DNA of 64,000 nt from Isoetes taiwanensis (taxonomy: Eukaryota > Streptophyta > Lycopodiopsida > Isoetales > Isoetaceae): NCBI GenBank assembly GCA_021234155.1, contig JAJEKV010000030.1:15986003-16050002 (forward strand), written 5' to 3'. Position numbers and translations under genes: made by a program. The notes below the pieces were generated by a model. It was not told the DNA's origin. It searched no databases and saw nothing but the letters and a program-made list of their open reading frames with translations. Positions 57,877 through 64,000 of the stretch are shown here, piece by piece. Numbering within the stretch: position 1 is the stretch's first letter; each line of letters begins with the position of its first letter.

Positions 57877-59929
57877 ACGTTGGTATCTTTTATATACTTT
57901 CACCAGTTTTTGTGTTCGTAATATTTGTGACATATCTTTCAGTTACAACAGCATGGCATCACTTTCCATTTGAGAAATTTATTCTAATTTGTATATGCGA
58001 TCCTGGAATAATCTTCAATATGTTTTGGCATCCTCTTTCACATAATTAGTTGCTTTTGCAGAAAAACTAAAATGCCCTAGAAGTCCTTTTTTTTTTTTTT
58101 TTTTTTTGAAGTCTTGACCACATTATTAGAGTTCTTTAAATTTACTGAATCTAAATTGTTTTGTAGCCTGGTTATGTCATCTTTCCCTTGCTTTGTCTCT
58201 TGAACAATATATCTGGAGTGAGGCAATTGTCTTACCATCTAGCTCGCATTCTCGATATGTTTTATGCTATTTGTTATTGCTACGCTTCTCATATTTGGTT
58301 CAGAAACATATGGCCCAATAATACATTTTGTGCTTTTTTATACATACTTTGCATTTACTCGATTTTCTTGATTTATTCTACGTTATGTATCTTGGCCAAT
58401 GTTTACATCTCTACAACTCCTATTTGTATTTGTTCTCTGGTCTCTTATACATGCTTTGCATCAAGTGGTATTGCTAATCTGCTCAAGTTTAATCGCTATG
58501 GTGGCCCCAGCATAGGCTCTGTATGGCCCTATCATATGTAGCTTTTGTGCTTATCCTATGAATGGAACCCTTGCTCAATGCTGCTGCTGTAAGAATTGTT
58601 GGTGGTGCAGACTCTTCATATAGCATACTAAGGGTGAGATTCCACTGCGGGAAACGACAGTTCTCCATTTCACCAGAATTGCCTCCTTCAAAAATTTGAT
58701 TTGCCATAGCTTGTGTTTCCACTTCAGCAAAATTTCTCAGGCTGAAATAAAATCATAGAGCAAATCCATTGGAGTTAAGAAGCGCATGTCAAGATCTTTG
58801 ATGCTGGCAATTTCTTTCCACCAAATTGTCGGGGTCCATCCCCCGACAGTTATCCCGTAGTTTAGTGTTTTCCCAGCCTCTCCTCGATGCTCCACATCGT
58901 CGCCCCAAATCTAAACTACCTCTGTTAGTGGAATCACTCTGGAACTCCAGAAGTTTGCAATCCATCCATTTGATTGGCTTGCTACTTATTGTCAGGTGCT
59001 AACATCCGCCAGTGGAATCTCATCCTAATGATATTATTAGATTCTGATTCACTATAGTTTATTGCGAGTTTCGAGGAGTATGTCCATTAGCAAAGCATCA
59101 AGTTCATGCTTGAAGGGAGTGGGTGGTATGATCACCATGCTTTGACAATCTGTAGCATAATAACACAGGGGGATTTGATATTCTTGAGACCATAGACCAT
59201 ACTCCTAAAACAATTGAATGGGTTATTACTAAAAGGAAAAAAAAAACATAGATTCAATAGAAAATATAAGCACGTCATCTCACTAATTGCATTGATTAAA
59301 GCATTCTTATTAGGATATTGAATAATTTTGGTAGAGTTCAAGTCTCGGTATTTTATATTCTAAAACCTTAAGTAAACTTATATTTCATATTTCAAAACCA
59401 TAAGCACCCCCAATCATAAATGACCATAAGCGAAATGAGAGGTACCCAGAGATCCCAACATACGATCTGGGGCGTAGGATAGACAGATCTGACAACCAAG
59501 GTAGTCCAGGGTGCACCTCATTTAGAATATGTAGTAGGATGTATAATGAATTAACTGTTTTAGTGTGCTCTGTAATGCAGTACTGCAGGTTTCAAGAAGC
59601 AATTAGAAGAGGATCAATTTCTTGTTTGAAGAGAGTAGGTGAGCAAGATAGTATGATCATTGTACTTTAGCAATATAAGTTGGATCTTATTGTTGTGGTG
59701 ACGCGGAACTTCCAATGAATTAATTGTTTTAGTGTGCAGGATTGGACACTCTATACTACAAGCTGAAACTCTACTATATAATAGTGACCAGGTAAGAATA
59801 TTGAATGTGCATATGAAACAAGTTAAGAACATGTAATAACCTTGAATGTGCATATCATTTGTTTATGAAAATAATTTTTACATTTTTGGCATCAAGTTTG
59901 TGCCATTTTTTACAATCATATTCTGACAC
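57877..59929. other. No gene seen
   Basis: AT-rich, with a T-run at 58088-58107 and only weak frames (for example 58188-58541). No repeat boundary identified. Confidence 0.45.
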
Positions 59930-60367
59930 ATGGAAGCAGTGGTTTTGATTGCTGCTATATATTGTTTTGTGCTCTTTATGACCTTATATTGGACTATAGT
60001 AAAAAAATCATGTCGAGAAGGGCATGTCCCCAAGCACAAGGACATTCTTGAAATCTTTTACTATCTTCTTTTGATGCTTCAAAGATTTGTTAAAAATGCA
60101 TATGGTATTGCTGCATGGCATGTTCTCACTTTCAAAATCCATTCATTTTCATTTCATACACTCAAACCCCCTTCTGTCCATTTATACGGAATCATGTCGA
60201 GGAGGACATGTGCTACCAAGTACAATAATATTCTCGAAAAGGTTTTGCGAGCTTCAGACATGTTTGTAAGATGTCTTCCTGTTTTACTATATTGTTATTA
60301 CTATCAATATACAACACAAGTTCAATTTCTTTATAATAGCTGGTACCATTTGCATTGGTATAACTAA
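59930..60367 (+). other. Open frame with internal direct repeat, unassigned
   Basis: A 145-codon frame rich in Tyr, Leu and Phe with no recognised domain. A DNA repeat of about 50 bp (AATCATGTCGAG(A/G)AGG(G/A)CATGT) occurs at 60007 and 60191, giving similar peptides. Probably non-coding. Confidence 0.3.
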
Positions 60368-60559
60368 AGACTCCCCGATCCACAAATTGTCAGATACCCC
60401 AATACCAAACAATGGTTCATAACTTAGGCCTTAGTACAAGTAATGCAACAAATTTTATCATAATTCCCTTGCTTTATTTGTTAAGCGAGATGTGTGCATC
60501 TCTTCCTCTCCACGATGTATGCATTTACTTTTGGGTCAAGATAATTATACCCCAGATTG

Positions 60560-60835
60560 GTATATCCCGGAGCAAAAAAAGTTGCCCTACGGGATCCCTC
60601 GCCTGTCGCCTACGAAGTTCGTTTTATTCATCCCGTTCTGCCATACTGATATCCGGGATACCATTCGGGATATCGTCCTCAGGATCCCCACATGCAAATC
60701 CCAATATCCGAGATTCCCAACTTGGTGATACCAGAGCATGAGATCACATGGTGGTATCTCCCAACCCAGGATCCACAATTGAATCCCTATCTCCAGGATC
60801 CACACTGCGAATCTCCCACAGTTACGTTCCCCCAC
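60560..60835. repeat. Region dense in ATCCC/GGGAT motifs
   Basis: Many copies of GGGATCCC, ATCCGGGAT, CGGGATATC, AGGATCC and CATCCCG occur within about 275 bp, in both orientations, with no fixed period. It may be the subterminal region of a DNA transposon. Overlapping frames on both strands are by-products. Confidence 0.5.
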
Positions 60836-61129
60836 AATATAGAAACAGGGGAAAAATTTTTTCTCCCCCTTTCTTCTCTGGCTATGTCGAGGCGCCAATG
60901 GCGGTGGCTTCGTCCTCCGGCGAGTTTATCTTCTTGAATCCAGGCGCTTCAGAAGCATTTCAAAGGCATTTTTATATCATTTCTTGCAGTTATGGAGGTT
61001 TTTGCAGCGTTTGAAGCTTTGATTCTTGTTGTTTACCAGTTTTTCTCTGGTTTAACTAGATTTGGAGCAAAACATATGCTACAGAACATATTCTTTCGAT
61101 CTTTCTAGTTTTTTACACTGACTGGACAC

Positions 61130-62020
61130 ATGTGCGCATGCTCGCGCCATACCACCATCCTCCCCTCCCCGGGGTCCTAGGTGGCCACCCTAGGAGTCAC
61201 TGAGTATGCATCCCCTCAGGCTATGACTAGTACCTTTCTAGGCAAAGCCTTTGACAAATCCCCACCCCCACTTGCGTGGGTAAGAGAACCCTTGAATTAA
61301 GCACTACCAAGGTATTAGGCAGATGATCAATGGTTTGTATCAATATAAAGTCACTGTGTGCGCATCCCCTCAGGCACCGCTTAAATGACATTCCTTGATT
61401 TAAGAAATGTAGGTGAGGTATCCCCCATGTGCATTTTTCATGTTATGATTTTTATGCTAAACAAGGCAAAATTCTGTATCTCAACTTTATGGCTTCATGC
61501 AATGAGCTTCGGATGTTCAAATGACTTCACAATTTGAACTCAGAGATCTACTATTGTCTACTTTGCAATTGATTTCAAATCAATTGGATAAGTATAACCT
61601 CTATCATCAGGCTGTCATACCCGAGCTGAATTCTGTAGCTCAAGTCCATGGCTTCATGGACGAAGTTTTAGATATCTAAGCGACCTCAAAATTAGAGACA
61701 AAGGACTATCAACATGTCTAGATTTAGGGCCACTATTTTCAAAGCAGTTGGATGAGTATAACTCTGAAATATCATTTTTTCCTCAAGCCATCAACTCCAC
61801 GTAGAGTTCTGTAGCTCAACTTCATGCCTTCATGGAGGTAGTTTCAGATAGCTAAATGACCTCATTCAAAGCAATTGGATAAGTATAGCCTCTGCAGTAT
61901 CATTTTTCCCTCAAACTGTCAATTCTGAGCAGGATTTTGTAGTTCAACTTCATGGCTACATGGAGGAAGTTTCAAATATCTAAATGACTTCAAAATTAAG
62001 GAGAAAGCATTAAATATGAC
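61130..62020. repeat. Dispersed repeat, copy 2 (empty L1 target)
   Basis: Nearly identical to 24423-24998 plus 32888-33066 and uninterrupted at the L1 target (AACATGTCTAGATTTAGGG near 61710). It contains three or four diverged modules of roughly 125-150 bp, each with AATTGGATAAGTATA, TTCTGTAGCTCAA and TTCATGG...ATGGAGGAAGTTTC, so the repeat was itself built by tandem duplication. No coding potential seen. Confidence 0.85.
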
Positions 62021-62280
62021 ATGATGCAGGCCTTTTATAGGCCAGAACGGAGGCAAAGAACAGTATAGCTGATCCAACAGAACAGACATGAGCTCCTTTG
62101 GCTCATGGCTAGCATGATGGAATCAAAGAGTGAGGAGATGGGGCAATTTATGGAGGATGGAGTGAATCTAGCAACTACATCTCAAATCCCTAACACCAAT
62201 CTATCTAAATTTGTGCATGCAATAAATTATGTCAATAAATTATCTTTATATGATGCATGCTTGTATCATCTGACAGAAGT

Positions 62281-62660
62281 CACTACAAGAGAAAGGGGGT
62301 TTTAGAGTCATTTTTAGAGTCAGGTCCTAGTTATAAACTTAGACTGGAAAAAATGGAAAAAAAAACCCTTAAAAAACTGACATTACTGTTGACGCTACAA
62401 CTGACTCTATGTTCTGTTGTTTAGACGTCAGAACTAGCGTCAGAATTCGAGTCAGACTTTGCGTTAAACATAGAATCAGAATTAGTGTCAAAATTAATGT
62501 CAACATGTGCGTCGAAATTAGAGTCAGAACTAGCATCATATTAAAGTCAGAATGTGTGTCAAAATTAGAGTCAGAATGTGAGTTAAAATTAGACTCGTGT
62601 TTGAGTCAGAATGTGCGTTAGAATTAGAGTCAGATTTGCACCCAAATTAGAGTCAGAAGT
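62281..62660 (+). mobile_element. CACTA (En/Spm) transposon terminus with subterminal repeats
   Basis: Begins exactly CACTACAAGAGAAAGGGGG, the characteristic CACTA terminus. Over the next 380 bp a short motif, TTAGAGTCAGAA with variants GTGTCAAAATTAGAGTCA and TGCGTTAGAATTAGAGTC, recurs about every 16-20 bp. CACTA ends are known for such arrays, which bind the element's TNPA-type protein. No matching CTTGTAGTG end is present before 64000, so the element is either truncated or continues out of the window. Confidence 0.8.
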
Positions 62661-64000
62661 AAAGAACATTTTTCTTTTACATCAGATAGCCAGAAGGCCC
62701 AGGGATTTGAACCCTCTTATTACCATTTAACCTATGCATATTTACATATATTAAATATAAGACATAAACGGCATTTTTATCGATAATCTGAAATAAAAAG
62801 AACATACAAGTGAGATAGGAGAATGACTCCATATTACAAACAATCTGAAATAAAAAAGAAAAAAAAAAGTTCATCACAATTCCATATGTGATTTGCATCA
62901 AATCCAAAGTGTTGACAGACTCTCGAATGCAGACCACTCTTGAGCGCATGTCTTGAGCACCATGGCTCGCCCATTTCCAAAAAAATCGTTGACTGCATCG
63001 ATTGTGTCTCTGCACTCTGCATGGAAGGCCGGAGTTGAATCCAAACGGTTTTAACGCCTCCTTTCTTAGCACTCATACCTTCCTATCAATAGAATTGATA
63101 GTAGTAATTCGGCTGCGACAGTTCTGCAGTTTTCTGTCCTCCCCTTGTAGAGGGGAGACATTCCAATGGCGATTTTGGGCTCTCTGACCAAGGCTTTTTG
63201 AACTTAACCAAGACTTTCAATCATTGGCAGTGATATGGCTGGATTTGGGGTTTAATGGGGTCTGTCCCCTGACAGATTTAGGGGCTGGGCTGCTTCTTAA
63301 ACCCTTTCTCCCCTGCCTGCTGTTTATCTTTCTTAAGATATTTCTGTCGCCTCCCAACTGTCTGATTTTGTCCTGCTATGTTTGTTTTACTGCTCTCTCT
63401 ATCCTCCTTTCAGTTGGCTCTAACTCCCTCTTGTATGATCTCCATGTTTCGGTTGGATGGGAAAACCACTTCCCCTTGAAATCGCCTGCTCTTGCTCTGC
63501 CTCTAACAATCCATCTCCATCCAGCATAAGATCTAATGTGGCCTTATCATGGAGTTTCTAGTATTCTCTACAGACTCTAGTCCACAAGCCTCTGGAGCCT
63601 CTGCAACCTCATCACCCTTCTCCTTATTCCTCTCTGTTCAAATCCTGATAATCCACAGAGCAGTAGTTTTGGTAAATACTGAATACATTTGGTGGGGTTT
63701 TATTGATGGACCAATTGATATTATGTGGATATCCATCATCGAAAGCAGACATCTATATCCCGATCAGTTCTCTTGTGTTGGGGGTTTCGCCATTAGAGGT
63801 GCTGATCCCGCTTTTGTTTGCAGACTAGTCAGGCTTCTTGTGTTTGGTAACGTGGAAGCCCAACCAACTCAATCCCTCTTAGTCCAGTTGGTTGCAAGAA
63901 TACTACTGGCTTCAGACCTACTAAACTTTGCACTTCGACTACATTATGTTTGAGGCTAATCCTTCGACCTCAGCTATGGAGGATGTCATACTACCTTCTA
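62661..64000. other. Inside or beyond the CACTA end; no gene supported
   Basis: Frames at 62677-63072 (minus), 63224-63529 and 63549-63953 (plus) show no transposase motif or other domain. CT-rich text at 63120-63680 resembles a transposon or gene leader, but nothing more can be said. Confidence 0.4.

Noticed and set aside
60560-60937. Overlapping 78-109-codon frames on both strands
   Set aside because: They arise from the repeated ATCCC/GGGAT motifs and show no domain.
62690-62760. tRNA-like B box GGTTCAAATCC on the minus strand
   Set aside because: No correctly spaced A box or cloverleaf could be found, so not called as a tRNA or SINE.

Overview
This window is nuclear DNA of a land plant. 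It is AT-rich and intron-containing, and it carries plant gene families: a PARTING DANCERS-like meiotic gene, a SAMHD1-type HD phosphohydrolase, and pectinesterase and PPR pseudogenes. It also carries typical plant transposons: a Ty3/gypsy chromovirus, L1 LINEs, TRIM-like elements and a CACTA end. The lineage cannot be fixed from sequence alone. Low gene density, heavy nesting of old elements and an unusual LINE family are compatible with a seedless vascular plant or gymnosperm, but that is a guess.

Layout. 1-11074: a decayed chromovirus (gag, protease, RT, RNase H, integrase, chromodomain, polypurine tract and a 1.7 kb 3' LTR). 11075-21200: a large inverted repeat whose arms end in different trinucleotide microsatellites, enclosing a LINE fragment, a 534-bp foldback element, compound microsatellites, a 106-bp palindrome and a TIR element. 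22668-23447: an unidentified 259-codon ORF. 24423-33066: a dispersed repeat split by a 7.9 kb L1 with a 14-bp target duplication; the uninterrupted repeat lies at 61130-62020. 33784-37738: a short LTR element with gag only, bounded by a perfect 5-bp target duplication and sharing LTR sequence with the chromovirus. 38.9-41.1 kb: PPR and pectinesterase pseudogenes. 45653-46917: an intact seven-exon PTD-like gene that simple ORF calling misses. 48133-49496: eight exons of a SAMHD1-like dNTPase on the minus strand, lacking the C-terminal half. 49.8 kb: two adjacent hairpins. 50.8-57.9 kb: a TRIM-like array with three primer-binding sites and a duplicated 0.9 kb block, one copy of which holds a 4.07 kb LINE. 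62281 onward: the end of a CACTA transposon.

How it fits together. Most of the window is transposon layers that can be ordered because several insertions have an empty counterpart in the same window. Host genes form a small island at about 45-49.5 kb. The most unusual element is the LINE at 53428-57498. Its ORF1 looks like the coiled-coil/RRM ORF1p of animal L1 rather than the DUF4283/zinc-knuckle ORF1 of plant L1, and it ends in a short AT-rich microsatellite rather than poly(A). Related 3' ends with other microsatellite tails lie at 11.6, 42.2 and 53.05 kb, with a weaker candidate at 12.1 kb.
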